A stretch of 64,000 nucleotides of DNA from Williamsoniiplasma lucivorax ATCC 49196 (GTDB lineage: Bacteria > Bacillota_I > Bacilli_A > Mycoplasmatales > Mycoplasmataceae): assembly GCF_000518285.1 (NCBI RefSeq), contig NZ_JADH01000001.1, positions 1 to 64,000 of the forward strand, given 5' to 3'. The position numbers and the translations under genes were made by a program. The notes below the pieces were generated by a model that searched no databases, had not been told where the DNA came from, and worked only from the letters and a program-made list of their open reading frames with translations. This document shows, one piece after another, positions 34,311-45,317 of this stretch (position 1 is its first letter; the number at the start of each line of letters is the position of its first letter).

Positions 34311-36110
34311 ATGAAAAAATTATTATCAATCTTAACGATTATGGGCGCGACACTTGTTGGTGGTTCAATGGCTCTCAATGTCATTGCTTGTAATAAAGAC
34401 ACAAAATTACAAACAAGAACTATTGTTCAAAAAGGTAAAACAATCATCCAACAACCAGCTCATTTAACAAGTTTATCTAACAAAGTTTTAGAAGCTCAAC
34501 AACAAAAACAAGGGAGTAAAACTGCAAAAGCTTTTGCAGTTTTACAAAAAGCAATTCAAAAAGCTGAACGTCTAATTAAAAAAGGATTAGCTGTTAATCA
34601 ACAAATAATTATTGATGCCATGGAAGCAAGCTTAGGTTTAGCAATGACCACTTTTGATCAGTCAGAAGAAGCATGTTTTGAAAGTTTGAGAAATAAAATT
34701 AAAGATGCTCATGCATTATGAGATTCAGCGATTGGACAAAGAAGAGATTCAGAGCCAAGAGATGCTTTTAAAACAGCAATTGATAATGCTCAACAATTAG
34801 TCACCGCAGAAAATGCACGCGAGGCAAATGAAGGACTAATTACTTTACAAAATGCAATCAAAACATTTAATGCAGGAATGAATTTAAAATTAATTTCAGA
34901 TGTTATTACAGACAATCTAAGGGATTTAAGAACTATCGTCAAAAACGATGGAGAAAGCGACAAACAAGCAATTGTTCGTACTTTACAAAAAATGGTACGC
35001 ATCGGAGAAGTTATTGATCCAACAGAATTTGATTTTGTCGGTACCGAATTTGGTTTAACTTTAACTGCAAGTGCATTTTCAGAAAAATTATTTGGTTCAG
35101 TTGATGTTACTTTAACCAATACAGTTTATCAAGATGTCAATACTCAAGATCATAAAATTGCCGAAGGTTCAGCTCCTGCTGGAACAACTGAAATTATTCA
35201 TATTGGGTGAGATAAATATTTTCAAGCTCACCAAATGCCAACCACTGTAGAAAAAGTTCCCAACTCCATTAATCCAAAAATTACTAGACTAAGTGGTTTA
35301 TTTTGAAAGGCGAGTGCTTTCAACCAAGATCTTTCACAATGAGATACTTCACAAGTCACTGATATGAGTGCTTTATTTATGAATGCCTTTTTATTTAATC
35401 AAGATCTTGCCAACTGAGATACTTCACAAGTAACTAATATGAATTCAATGTTTTTGGATGCCCGAGCATTTAACCAAAACCTTGGTAAATGAGATACATC
35501 AAAAGTAACTAATATGGGTAGCATGTTCAAAGATACTTGAGTATTTAATCAAGATCTTGCCAATTGAGATACTGCAGAAGTGACTGATATGAGCTTAATG
35601 TTTCTTGATGCTCGAACATTTAACCAAGACATTTCTAACTGAAATGTTGGTAAAGTGACAAGTATGTATGGAATGTTTTGTAATGCTCATGCTTTTAATC
35701 AGGATTTATCAAATTGAGATACATCAAGTGTGGCAAATATGTGTGGAATGTTTATGGATGCCCGAACATTTAATCAAGATATTTCTAGCTGAGATACTTC
35801 AAGAGTAACTAATATGGGGGATATGTTTCATAATGCTCATGCATTTAATCAAGATTTATCAAATTGAGATACTTCAAGAGTAACTAATATGGCAGGAATG
35901 TTTTGTAATGCTCAAGCATTTAATCAAAATCTTGCCAATTGAGATACATCAAAAGTAGTGCGTATGCTTTTTATGTTTTCCCAAGCAGCTGCCTTTAATC
36001 AAGATATTTCAAGATGGGATGTATCATCAGTTTTAAATCATGAAAGGTTTGATGAATATACCCATGATGAATGAGCAATTAATAAAAAACCAACTTTTAT
36101 TTCAAAATAA
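34311..36110 (+). CDS. Surface lipoprotein with DUF285 (BspA-like) repeats
   Basis: 599 aa. Lipoprotein signal MKKLLSILTIMGATLVGG, then lipobox VIAC with Cys27. Residues ~30-280 are helical and rich in Gln and Lys. From about 335 on come ten ~25-residue repeats of the form FNQDLSNWDTSRVTNM plus MFxxAxA, the DUF285 unit. Each repeat Trp is TGA except the last, which is TGG. In mycoides-group species such proteins are surface-exposed, variable and often transferred between strains; adhesion is assumed, not proven. It is a single-gene unit. Confidence 0.9.
35314..36035 (+). repeat. Ten ~75-bp tandem repeats coding for DUF285 units
   Basis: The repeats share blocks such as tttaatcaagat and tgagatacttca at a 75-bp period. 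Units 6-8 are nearly identical in DNA, which could support copy-number change by recombination. Confidence 0.85.
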
Positions 36111-36147
36111 CTGCATTTAATTAGTGGAAAACATTTTTATGACATTC

Positions 36148-36178
36148 AAAAATTCTTAACCAAATGTTAAGAATTTTT
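36148..36178. terminator. Terminator
   Basis: AAAAATTCTTAAC, CAAAT, GTTAAGAATTTTT: a 13-bp perfect stem 38 nt after the lipoprotein stop. Confidence 0.9.
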
Positions 36179-36321
36179 GGTTTTAAAAAACCAAAATAAC
36201 AAAACCAAATAACAGTCTTCACCAATGTAATTTAATTAAAAGGCACATTTTAGTCGATCATTACACCTATTTTTATTGTTAATTAAAAGCTCATTCAAAG
36301 CATAGTAAAGTTATTTTATTG

Positions 36322-36333
36322 TAAAATCAAAGT
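36322..36333 (+). promoter_or_regulatory. -10 element for a likely leaderless mRNA
   Basis: TAAAAT (36322-36327) ends 6 nt before the ATG, with no SD in between. Transcription would begin at or near the start codon. Confidence 0.4.
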
Positions 36334-37107
36334 ATGAAAAAGATTAAATTAGAAGGATTAACAAATGAAACTTTTGTTATTAAAAATAAAGTAGTCAAAA
36401 AATCTAGTGCACCCATAGATTATTTTCTTGATCGTCAAAATGAAAATAATTTTTACCAACAATCACAAAATTTATCTTTTATTTTAACCCCAACTAAAAT
36501 TGTAAAGAAAAAGAATCGTTGAGTTTCTAAAATGCATTATTACCCAAATACTAAAACCTTATCGATTAAAAGAATTAATTCTGAAAAAATGAAAACTATT
36601 ATTAGTCTCATTGAAGAATTACATTTGCAAAAATATGATCTTAAAGTTTTCAATCCACAAACATTTTTAAAATTATTTACAAGTAAAGTTGGAGTCATTG
36701 AGCAACTCAAACCTTGAACTAAAAAAATTAATTTAATCATTAAAAATTATTATGCTATGTCTACTCCAGTTGTCAGTCATAATGATTTAATTCCAGAAAA
36801 CTTTTTAATTAAAGATGGAAACATCTTTTTAATTGATTTTGAATATGTGAGTTTGAATCATTACTTGTTTGACTATGCTAGTTTTATCAATGATTCATTA
36901 ACTGGTACTAAAAGACAAGAATTTGTGGAGTTATTAAATTTAACTCACCAAGAATTAGTTAAATTAAAACAATTAATGCAATATCAAGATTATTTGTGAG
37001 CTCATTGAGCAAAATATATGTATCATGAAACTAAACAAAAAATCTATTGAAAATTAATGAAGAACAAAATTGAACAATTAATTAGTGCTTTATTTTGGTC
37101 AGAATAA
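36334..37107 (+). CDS. Choline/ethanolamine-kinase-like (APH fold), copy 1
   Basis: 257 aa. The catalytic loop SHNDLIPENFLI and the following LIDFEYVS are the Brenner-type signature of LicA/choline kinase and aminoglycoside phosphotransferases; DYFLDRQNENNFYQQ forms the N-lobe. Members phosphorylate choline, ethanolamine, thiamine or similar small alcohols. Choline kinase is the best guess. A paralogue follows 109 bp downstream. Confidence 0.82.
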
Positions 37108-37204
37108 AATATGATGACTAAATTTTCATATAAAAAAAGATTTAATGATTAGTGATTTTGTTGATGAGAAGAAGTTGAAGCAAACAAATAAAACTATCAT
37201 GTTG

Positions 37205-37216
37205 TAAAATTATTAT
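37205..37216 (+). promoter_or_regulatory. -10 element for a likely leaderless mRNA
   Basis: TAAAAT (37205-37210) ends 6 nt before ATG 37217, with no SD. Same spacing as for the first kinase gene. Confidence 0.4.
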
Positions 37217-37969
37217 ATGTATCAAATAAAACCAAGTGGATTAACTAATAAGATTATTGTTAAAAAAAAGAAATTCATTAAAAAATCCAATCGCCAAGTG
37301 GATTATTTTCTTGATCGTCAAAATGAAAACCATTTTTACCAACAAGTCCAGAATGTAGTTTTTATTTTAGTTCCAACTAAAATAATTAAAAAGTGAAATT
37401 ATTGAATTTCCCAAATGCCTTATTATCCAAATACCAAAACCTTAGACATTCAAACCTTAAATGAGCAAGGCATGGAAAAAGTAATCGACTTAATTAAACA
37501 ATTGCATGCTCAAAAACTTGACCTAAAACTTTTCGATCCGCAAGCTTTTCTTGAATTATTTACTAATAAAGTTGGGGTAATTGAACAATTAAAACCATGA
37601 ACAGCAAAAATCGATGCGATTATCAAAAACTATTATGATGATGTTTCTCCGGTGGTTAGTCATAATGATTTAATTCCAGAAAACTTCTTAATTAAAGATC
37701 AACAGATGTATTTAATCGATTTTGAATATGTAAGTTTAAACCATTATTTATTTGATTATGCTAGTTTCATGACTGAATCATTAAAAAAAGAGCAAAATCC
37801 CACTTTTTTAAAATTGTTGAATTTAAATAATCAAGAATTAATTAAATTAACAGAATTAATGCAATACCAAAATTATCTTTGGGCTCATTGAGCTAAATAT
37901 ATGTATCAAAATTCTAAAAATGAAATATTTTTAGCAATTATGGAAAATAAAATTGCCCGTTTAAATTAA
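37217..37969 (+). CDS. Choline/ethanolamine-kinase-like (APH fold), copy 2
   Basis: 250 aa, collinear with copy 1: the same SHNDLIPENFLI loop and LIDFEYVS metal site, and shared blocks VDYFLDRQNENHFYQQ and KVGVIEQLKPWT. The N-lobe and middle differ, so the duplication is old enough for substrates to have diverged. It has its own promoter-like sequence. Confidence 0.82.
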
Positions 37970-37971
37970 AT

Positions 37972-38002
37972 CCCAAAAATAAAGGTTGATTTTTGGGCTT
38001 TA
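37972..38002 (+). terminator. Terminator after the kinase pair
   Basis: CCCAAAAAT, AAAGGTTG, ATTTTTGGG: a 9-bp stem followed by a weak T-rich tail. Confidence 0.65.
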
Positions 38003-38004
38003 AT

Positions 38005-38042
38005 AATAAAAAAACTCCCTTTCGGGAGTACACATCGAAAGG
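38005..38042 (-). terminator. Terminator of cdd with a competing hairpin
   Basis: On the minus strand ACTCCC, GAAA, GGGAGT followed by T7 is a good terminator 120 nt beyond the cdd stop. The loop side CGAAAGG (complement of 38018-38024) can pair instead with CCTTTCG (complement of 38036-38042), an alternative hairpin that excludes the terminator. Between cdd and here lies another stem GTACATAT / ATATGTAC (38085-38092, 38108-38115). No gene is seen in 38043-38148. Confidence 0.55.
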
Positions 38043-38148
38043 ATGTATCCATTATGAATACAAACTAATTTAATTAATTATTTAGTACATATACTGGTAA
38101 ATAAAGCATATGTACCAATTAAATTATCTATCTTTTTTGAACAAAAAA

Positions 38149-38580
38149 CTAGACTTTTGTTAAATTATTTTGTTCAAAAGCATATGGGAGAAAATCTTTA
38201 ACCATAAATTCACCTTGATAACCTTTTTGACTATAAATTCACACTAGTTGGTTAGGGTTTAATAATTCAATCATCACCTGGCGACAAACCCCACAAGGTG
38301 AGCCGAAATCAGTGGCATCTGTATAAATTGCCACTAATTCAACGTCTTGTTTAGTGTAATCTTGAACAATCAATTGTGGTAAAGCGACCCTCTCAGCACA
38401 AATACTTGGTGAATAAGCAGCATTTTCTACATTTACTCCCGAAATTTGTTGGCCATTTTTTAAATATAAAATACAACTCACGCGAAAATGAGAATATGGG
38501 GAATATGATTTTTTTGCTAGCTTAGTTAAATCTGTGAAAACTTTTTCTTTATTTAGGTTATTATTAATTTTGAAATTCAT
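38149..38580 (-). CDS. cdd: Cytidine deaminase
   Basis: 143 aa, normal length. SPYSHFRVSCIL, the zinc and catalytic site ICAERVAL (Cys-Ala-Glu) and PCGVCRQ with the two zinc Cys are present. It deaminates cytidine and deoxycytidine to the uridine forms in salvage. ATG 38580 starts the conserved part; an in-frame ATG at 38652 would add an unconserved leader. TATAAT (complement of 38587-38592) ends 6 nt before ATG 38580 without an SD, favouring a leaderless transcript and this start. Confidence 0.94.
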
Positions 38581-38592
38581 ATTTATATTATA
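38581..38592 (-). promoter_or_regulatory. -10 TATAAT for a likely leaderless cdd mRNA
   Basis: A perfect TATAAT lies 6 nt before the cdd ATG, leaving no room for a leader. Confidence 0.45.
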
Positions 38593-38678
38593 ATGATTTT
38601 GTATGAAAAATGAAAAAAATGAAGCAAAACAAATATTTAATTTGGCTTGCAATAATGAACTAAACAGAGGGGGTTTTT

Positions 38679-39668
38679 ATGTTTTCAATAAAAAATAAAA
38701 TTAATCGTAACTTTCATAAAGAATGAAAGTTTTGATTTGAAACTATCCTTGGTTTTGCGATTGTCGTTTTATTACTTTTACAAATTTTATATGGGATTTG
38801 AAGTATTTGAGATGTTCAAACTAAGATGAATGATTATATTAAAAAACATCCCACAATGGATTTGGAACACATTTTAGATTATTTTAGAAAAACTGCTGAA
38901 TTTGATCGCACTAGCGCGATTTGAGTAACAATTGGTTTTGGTTATGAAGGGGATGGCATTATTGCTTCAGCAGCAGTTGGTTCTTATATTTTTTATTGAT
39001 TTAGTTTTTTCACTCATGATTCAAATATTTTAGTAGCCATTTGATTACTGGCAAAAGCTTTTGCAAGAATTTGACCAAGAAGAGATCATGTCTTTTTAAC
39101 TTATAATTGAAGTTTAGTCGTGATTACTTTTATTACTTTGACCTCACTTGTTTATTTGACTATTTTAGCGCCCGTTTATTTTTTAGATACTGCTCAACAA
39201 GTCGAAAAATTAACAATAAGAAGTTTACTTTTCTCTGGAATGTTGCATGCTGTTTTCCCTTGAATGTTTATTATTTATCAAGTCTTTTTTGATCCAATGA
39301 AAGCTCAATATAATCCCAAAAAATATGTCAAGAAAAAACTTTGAGGTGGTCCATTAATTTTAACAATCTATACTATTTTTATTCTTATTCGTGGTGAAAC
39401 ACGTTTCCAAGATGCTAATCTTGGCACAACAAGATATCCTTATTTCTTTTTTGATATTCATAATCCAGATATTTTAGGAATGCCTGGATGAGCATGATTT
39501 ATCATTACAATTATTGCCATTTTAGGGATTTATTTTGGAGCTAGCAATTTTTATAATTGAATAATTTGAAAAAATGGAAAGCGTTTAAAAAGCAGCAAAA
39601 CTAAACAACTTTTAGATTCTAAAAAAACAGAAAATGAGAAAGTGAAAACAAACAAAAAGCAACGTTAA
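38679..39668 (+). CDS. Pr6Pr-type multi-span membrane protein
   Basis: 329 aa with about seven membrane segments and a basic C-terminal tail. Blocks AVFPWMFIIYQVFFDP and YPYFFFDIHNPDILG suit the Pr6Pr/FAR-17a-like family common in Mollicutes; function unknown. A strong site (GAGGGGG) precedes ATG 38679. Divergent from cdd and single-gene. Confidence 0.72.
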
Positions 39669-39685
39669 TTGGTTGCTTTTTGTTT
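39650..39685. terminator. Bidirectional terminator
   Basis: AACAAAAAGCAAC / GTTGCTTTTTGTT, 13 bp, overlapping the stop codon of the Pr6Pr-type gene and facing the ABC-2 permease gene. Confidence 0.85.
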
Positions 39686-39705
39686 GTTGAAAATAATTTT
39701 TTGCT

Positions 39706-40485
39706 TTAAAGTAATAAATTTTTATTTTTAAATATAAATAGTGAACCAAACAATAAACCAATATTAATTGGAAGACCTACTAAATAAGCAAAGACCATTG
39801 TTCAATCACCTTTCAAAATTGTTTCTAGGTCTGAAAAACCAAACACTGAAACATAACGAAATTTACTAATTACTTCATATTCGTTAAAAATAAATGAAAT
39901 TGTAAACATCGCTAGTGATCCAACTAAAATCCCTCCACTAATTAATAAAGCATTCATTCTTTTTTTACAAAAGACATTAAAAATAAAACTAATTGATGCT
40001 AATGTTCATGTTCCTAAGAAATATGTTCAATTTAAATTAATAAATTTTCCATAATCTTCGACTTTGAAAAATTTAGTTAAAAGCGTCATCCCGAAAATCA
40101 TTTGAAAAATAAATAATCCGAAAATTGTGAAAAAGACTGCCATATATTTACTTAATAAAATTGTGTAGCGAGAATTTTTCGACACCATTAGAATTGCTAA
40201 ACTTGTATTTTCAATTTCGTTGCTCACTAGTTTTGTTGGTAATAAAATAGCTAGTAAACCAAAAATAATAATTCCTAATGGTTGATAAACGGTTTGATTA
40301 AAACCAGCAATCGTATTACCATAAGGTTTCTCAGCAGTTGCTTTATCTTGTTTAACAATTTCAGCTGTTAAACCTAGAATAAATAAAATGGCAATACAAA
40401 TTGTAATCACAATTAAAAAGCTTAAATTGCTTTTAATAGAACGTTTGACAATTGTTCAATTAATTTTTGTAGTTGATAGTTTCAT
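39706..40485 (-). CDS. ABC-2 type exporter permease
   Basis: 259 aa, about six membrane segments. QPLGIIIFGLLAILLPTKLVSNEIENTS with the ABC-2 loop (NEIENTSLAILMVSKNSRYTILLSK, read in parts) is typical. Its start lies 26 bp inside the ATPase gene, so the two form one coupled pair. Substrate unknown; such pairs export peptides, drugs or lipids. Confidence 0.85.
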
Positions 40486-41200
40486 TGAACCCCTTTACAT
40501 TATAAATTTCTCAAAAGATTTTCTCTAATTTAATATTTTGTTCCACTATGCTTTGCATTGTGTCGTTAAACATAATGTGACCCTTTTTTAAAATTAAAAC
40601 TTGATCACATAGTTTTTCAACTTCATCCATAATGTGCGATGAAAGAATAATTGTTTTACCTTGATTTTTCATTTCTAAAATCGTTTCTAAAAATTTGGCT
40701 TGCATCACTGGGTCTAAACCAGCTGTTGGCTCATCTAAAACATAAATGTCAAAATCACCCATTAAGCAAGCAATAATCGCAACTTTTTGTTTCATTCCTT
40801 TCGACATTTTTTTAATTAAAGATTTAGCATCTAATTCAAAATAATCAATCAATTGATACATACGAGTTAAGTCTTTAATCTCTCTTAGTTTGGCATAAAA
40901 TTGCAAATAAGATAAACCTGTTCCTTCATTAGGAATAATTGGTTCTCCTGAAATGTAACTAATAGTCCCATTGACTAATTCAATATTGTTTCAAATTTCA
41001 TGACCATTAATTAATGCATTACCTTGTTGTTGTTTAATAAAACCAAGAATAATGCGAATTAATGTTGTTTTTCCAGATCCTGATGGACCCATAAAACCAA
41101 AGATTTGTCCTGGTTTGATTGTGATATTAATATCAAAAACTCCTTTTTCCGAGTTAGGATAAATCATGGTTAAATTTTCTAATTTAATTTTTTCATTCAT
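40460..41200 (-). CDS. ABC exporter ATPase
   Basis: 246 aa. Walker A GPSGSGKTTL, the Q-loop region, signature KMSKGMKQKV (a degenerate LSGGQ usual in this subfamily), Walker B IYVLDEPTAGLD and the H-loop SSHIMDE are present. A GGAGGTT site lies just before ATG 41200. Partner of the ABC-2 permease it overlaps. Confidence 0.9.
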
Positions 41201-41232
41201 AATAACCTCCATTTGTTTTTTTGAAAAAATCA

Positions 41233-41748
41233 TTACATTGGCGGTGAAGAATTGGTGATTTCAAAATTATCAAATCATTTATTCCTAATGATTTGATAAT
41301 TAATTTGTGAAGTTTTAACAAACTGCTCAATGACCATTAAAAGAGCAAGAAATAAAATGTGAAAAGCATTTTTGGTCGGTTTGGGTTTTTTTCAAACTAA
41401 CATTTTAATTTTATAGATTTGAAAGCAAGCTTTGATATTCATTGTTAAATAACTATAAATTAAACAAGTGATTAACAAGATGGTCATGATCAGCAAACTG
41501 ATAATTAAAAAAACAATATTGGTTCATGATAAATATTTAGCTGATTCTGAAAATAACCAAATTCAAGATTTAACTTTCAAGAAATATAAAAAAATGCCAG
41601 TATTCAAGCAAATCGCTAAAATAATTTCACTTCAAAAAACAACCATTGTTTTGATTGAAGTGAAATTTTTGTGGCCTTGTTTAAAAATCAAAGGAAACAA
41701 AAATGAAATAAGTAAAACGTTTTTCAAACCATTAAATATTTTTTTCAT
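41233..41748 (-). CDS. Small membrane protein heading the ABC-2 exporter operon
   Basis: 171 aa with four hydrophobic segments (about 10-22, 34-56, 76-103, 130-145) and six TGA-encoded Trp, so it is missed under the standard code. No family recognised. It ends 32 bp before the exporter ATPase and likely shares its transcript; an accessory membrane subunit is plausible. Confidence 0.6.
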
Positions 41749-41764
41749 ATATATATTTTAGCAA

Positions 41765-41801
41765 ATTAAAATCCCATTCATCTCGCGAATGGGATTTTAA
41801 T
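41765..41801. terminator. Bidirectional terminator
   Basis: ATTAAAATCCCATTC / GAATGGGATTTTAAT, a 15-bp perfect stem, at the end of the first nucleoside operon. Confidence 0.92.
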
Positions 41802-41845
41802 TTTGGATTATTTTTTATTCAATCCAAATGCTTAGGTAATAGTTT

Positions 41846-42772
41846 TTACCTTTTGTCTTTATAAAATGGAATCCCCACAGCAGCTGGTGCTCGTGATGAT
41901 TTAGAAAAGATAATCATTGTAATAATTGTACACCCAAAAGGTAACACTCTAAAAAATGGGGCAATTTTTTTGATTTCTTCACTTGTGGTTAAGAACCCTA
42001 AGTTTTGACCCAGAGCAAATAAGAATGAGAAACCAATTGCTCCTAGAATCATGTAATGAATTTTTCATTGTCCAAAAATCATAATGGCAATTCCTAAAAA
42101 TCCATATCCTAAAACATTACCAGTAAATTGACCATTACCAACAGCTGTTAGGACGAATAGTCCTCCCCCAATCCCAGCAATGACCCCAGATAAGAACACT
42201 GCTAGGTAACGATATTTATGCACACTAATTCCTGCCGCATCAATCGCATGGGGGTTTTCGCCAACCATTGCATAACGCATTCCTTGTTTTGTTATTTTAA
42301 AGAATAAGAACACTCCGATTCCTAAAACGATGGCCAAAATTAATGCCATAGGCACAATCCCTCCACAGGCTTTATCAATATTAATTGGGGTGTAATTGGA
42401 AAGGATAACCATTGTTTGTTCTCCAAAATAACCTGATGTAACTAAGAATAAAGCAATCCCTAAAGCTAAAATATTAATTGCTACTCCAGAAATAATTTGA
42501 TTTGATTTTAAAGTAATTGAAGGGAAGGCATGAAGGAAAGCAAACACTCCAGCCACCAGTCCCCCTAATGGTAGGACTCATAATTGCGAACAGTTGTTAT
42601 CACCATTTTTATTGACGATAGTTCCCATGATAGCTACAACTAATGCCCCAATAATCATCATCCCTTCAACAGCAATATTGGTCACACCAGCTTTTTCTGC
42701 CATTAAACCTGAAACTGAGGCAAATGTTAACACAATGAATAACGCAATTGTTAATGCAAATAAATTTATCAT
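41846..42772 (-). CDS. Nucleoside ABC importer permease B (operon 1)
   Basis: 308 aa, BMP/RbsC-type permease with about nine spans. Seen: SGLMAEKAGVTNIAVEGMM, the hallmark of NupQ/YufQ-like permeases, GMRYAMVGENPHAIDAAGIS and GYGFLGIAIMIFG. It begins one base after the permease A stop. The counterpart in operon 2 (48898-49824) is the same length. Confidence 0.92.
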
Positions 42773-42773
42773 C

Positions 42774-45317
42774 TTACTTAACCTCCTTTAAAGCCATATT
42801 TTTTTGTTCTTCAATGCGAATTGTCGCTTCTAAACTAAGATGTAAAGCATCTTTTTGATGCATTATTTCTTTTAATTGTTCAAAAGTACAACGTTTATTT
42901 GTTTTATGTAACACAGATAATTTTTGCTTAGTTTCTTGTTTTAAAAGTTTTAAATTTCGACAAGTTGTTTGATATTTATGTTTTTCTAATGCCATTGCTA
43001 GTTGCGCTTTTAAAATTTCATAACCAACAAAAGCTTGATATTTCATTTGATGTAATTTGACAACTAATTCAATACGATCCACCATTTTTTCCGGAGCATC
43101 ATAAATCTCAATTGCTTTATTTGTTAAAAGTAAATTAATTTTTTTGTTTGCTTGTTCAATTTTTTTGAAAATCATTGTGTAAGTTTGCAAATCTTGGACA
43201 TTGAATTGGGCAAGTTCAGTTTCTAAATTCATGATAATTTTAGATGCTTGATTAATTTTTTCATCACTTAATAACAGATCAACTTGTTGATTTCGTTTGT
43301 GATTTTCTTGTTTATTTTGATTTAGACAAGTTTTGTAAATAGTTTTTGCCTCCATTTGATCTGCTAGCAATTTTTGTTTAAGCTGTTTTAATTTCACTGC
43401 TTCTTTTTTTAATAATTGCATTTGCTCACTTGCTTGTTTTTTAGCAGCTCTCATAGCTAATTTGGTTTCAAATTGCAAAGTTTTAATTTGAATATTTTCA
43501 ATTTTAACTTGTGCTTTTAATTGTTTTTTAATCATTTTAATGCAATCAAATTGACTATTTTTACTTAATGTTTGATCATGTTTGGTTGCATTGATTTGCA
43601 TTTTAGCATTGGATTTTAAATTAATAATGTTTTCACGAATGTTAAAATGCTGTTTTGCTAATGTAGATTTTAAAGTTGTTTTATGATCGCGATATTGGAA
43701 AGCAAAACTAATATTTCCCAATTCTCCTTTATAAAATTCTTGTGCTTGTTTAACTGCTTTTTTGTATGTTTTTTTAGCTTGTTTATTTTGCATTGCTAAT
43801 CAATTGATTTGTTGCTTTTGATACTCACCAAGTTCAGTTTTAAACAAGTTCAATTTAAATTTTTCATCCTCAATCATTGTTCTAGTTTGTTGATGAATTT
43901 GTTGTACATTTTTTAAGTAGCGATTTCTAATGCCGGCAAAACCTTGGGTTGTGTTTTTTTCATTCAGTTGTTTTTTCAACGCCTTAATTATGGCACTAAT
44001 TTGATTTAACTCTAATTTAATAATGCCTTGAAAATCCATTTTCACAATTTTTTCATCAATTAAAGTTTGGGTGGTTTTAATAGCCTGACGATATTCTTTA
44101 TCAAATTTAATGAAAGTTTTTCGCAAGCTTAAGCGATATTTTTTACAGTAAAGTAATCACAATGCTTTTCTTTCTGTTTTTGCTTTTAAAAGATAAATCC
44201 ACATTTTGAAAAATTGTTGAGGTTTGAACATCATAAAGATGACACTAATTGCTGCAAAGTAAAGGATGATTCCTGTGACTAAACCAGCAATTTGTGTTGG
44301 GATTCCATAAAGTGATGAAATAGGTGCTCCTGCATTTTGAATCACACCTCACAATCCTCCGATAAAAATCATTCCGACTGGATTATTAAAAGCAATTAAG
44401 GAAATTGCAATTACATCAAATCCCATTGTTGGTAAATTGTCATTCGCAAAAAATGTATTGGGATTAAGTGTGGCCATTGAAATAAATCCCGCTACCCCAG
44501 CAATAGCTCCTGACATAGTCATCGCTATAATAATTTTTTGCTTAACATTAATCCCTGAATATTTCGCTGCATTTGAAGAATTACCAACAGCTTTTAATTT
44601 AAATCCGAAAGTTGTTTTTAAGAACAATAAAGTCGCAATAACAACAATTCCTCCTGCAATTAATAATGGGATGATAATTTCATTTTCCCCAATGTTCAAC
44701 ATCCCTGACGGAATCTCCATTGATGCTCCAGGTAGTGAAGTCGAACCAAATTGGTTTGGATAACCAGATACAAAGATTCATTTAAACAAGTATCAAATAA
44801 ATCAGTTCAGCAAAATAGTTGTGACAACTTCATGAATGTTGCACATGGCTTTTAAAATTCCGGCAATAAAAGCCATGAACGCCCCAGACACCACCGAAAC
44901 CAAGAACAATAATAAAATCATACTTGGTTCGACACTAGTCGTGTCTTTCGGAACAAGACTAAACAAAACAATTGTTGAGACACTAGTCGCTGCTAAAATT
45001 TGTCCAGGAGCTCCAATGTTAAAGACTCCTGTTTTAAAACCAATTGCCACAGCCACACCACCAACAATGAAGATGGCCATTCAATTAAAAGTTTGAGAAA
45101 TGTATAATTCGCTAAATGCAACATTAAACATACGGTAGAAATAATCAAAAGGATTAACATTTAAAGTAGCGAGTAAAATTCCTGATACAACAAATCCAGC
45201 AATAATTGCTAAAATTGATCCTTTTAAATATTTTTGACGTTTTTGGAATTCATTTGATTGTGTGACATCTCTCAATTTTGAGGTGAAAAATCATTTTTGT
45301 TGCTTAAATTTATTCAT
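42774..45317 (-). CDS. Nucleoside ABC importer permease A with ~460-aa coiled-coil tail (operon 1)
   Basis: 847 aa, against ~350 for normal NupP/YufP permeases. Residues 1-~380 are the membrane part: GFKTGVFNIGAPGQI, IHEVVTTILLNW, NAAKYSGINVKQK. The rest is a Lys/Gln/Glu-rich helical stretch (QNKQAKKTYKKAVKQAQEF and similar) predicted to form a long cytoplasmic coiled coil. It overlaps the ATPase gene by 8 bp. The operon-2 copy has the same extension, so it is conserved, not an accident. Confidence 0.9.

Noticed and set aside
35314..36035. Regular 75-bp repeats as a CRISPR array
   Set aside because: The repeats are translated in one frame as DUF285 units, with no unique spacers and no cas genes.
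41468..41761. Plus-strand 97-codon frame
   Set aside because: Antisense to the small membrane protein at 41233-41748, which has a better context and code-4 frame.
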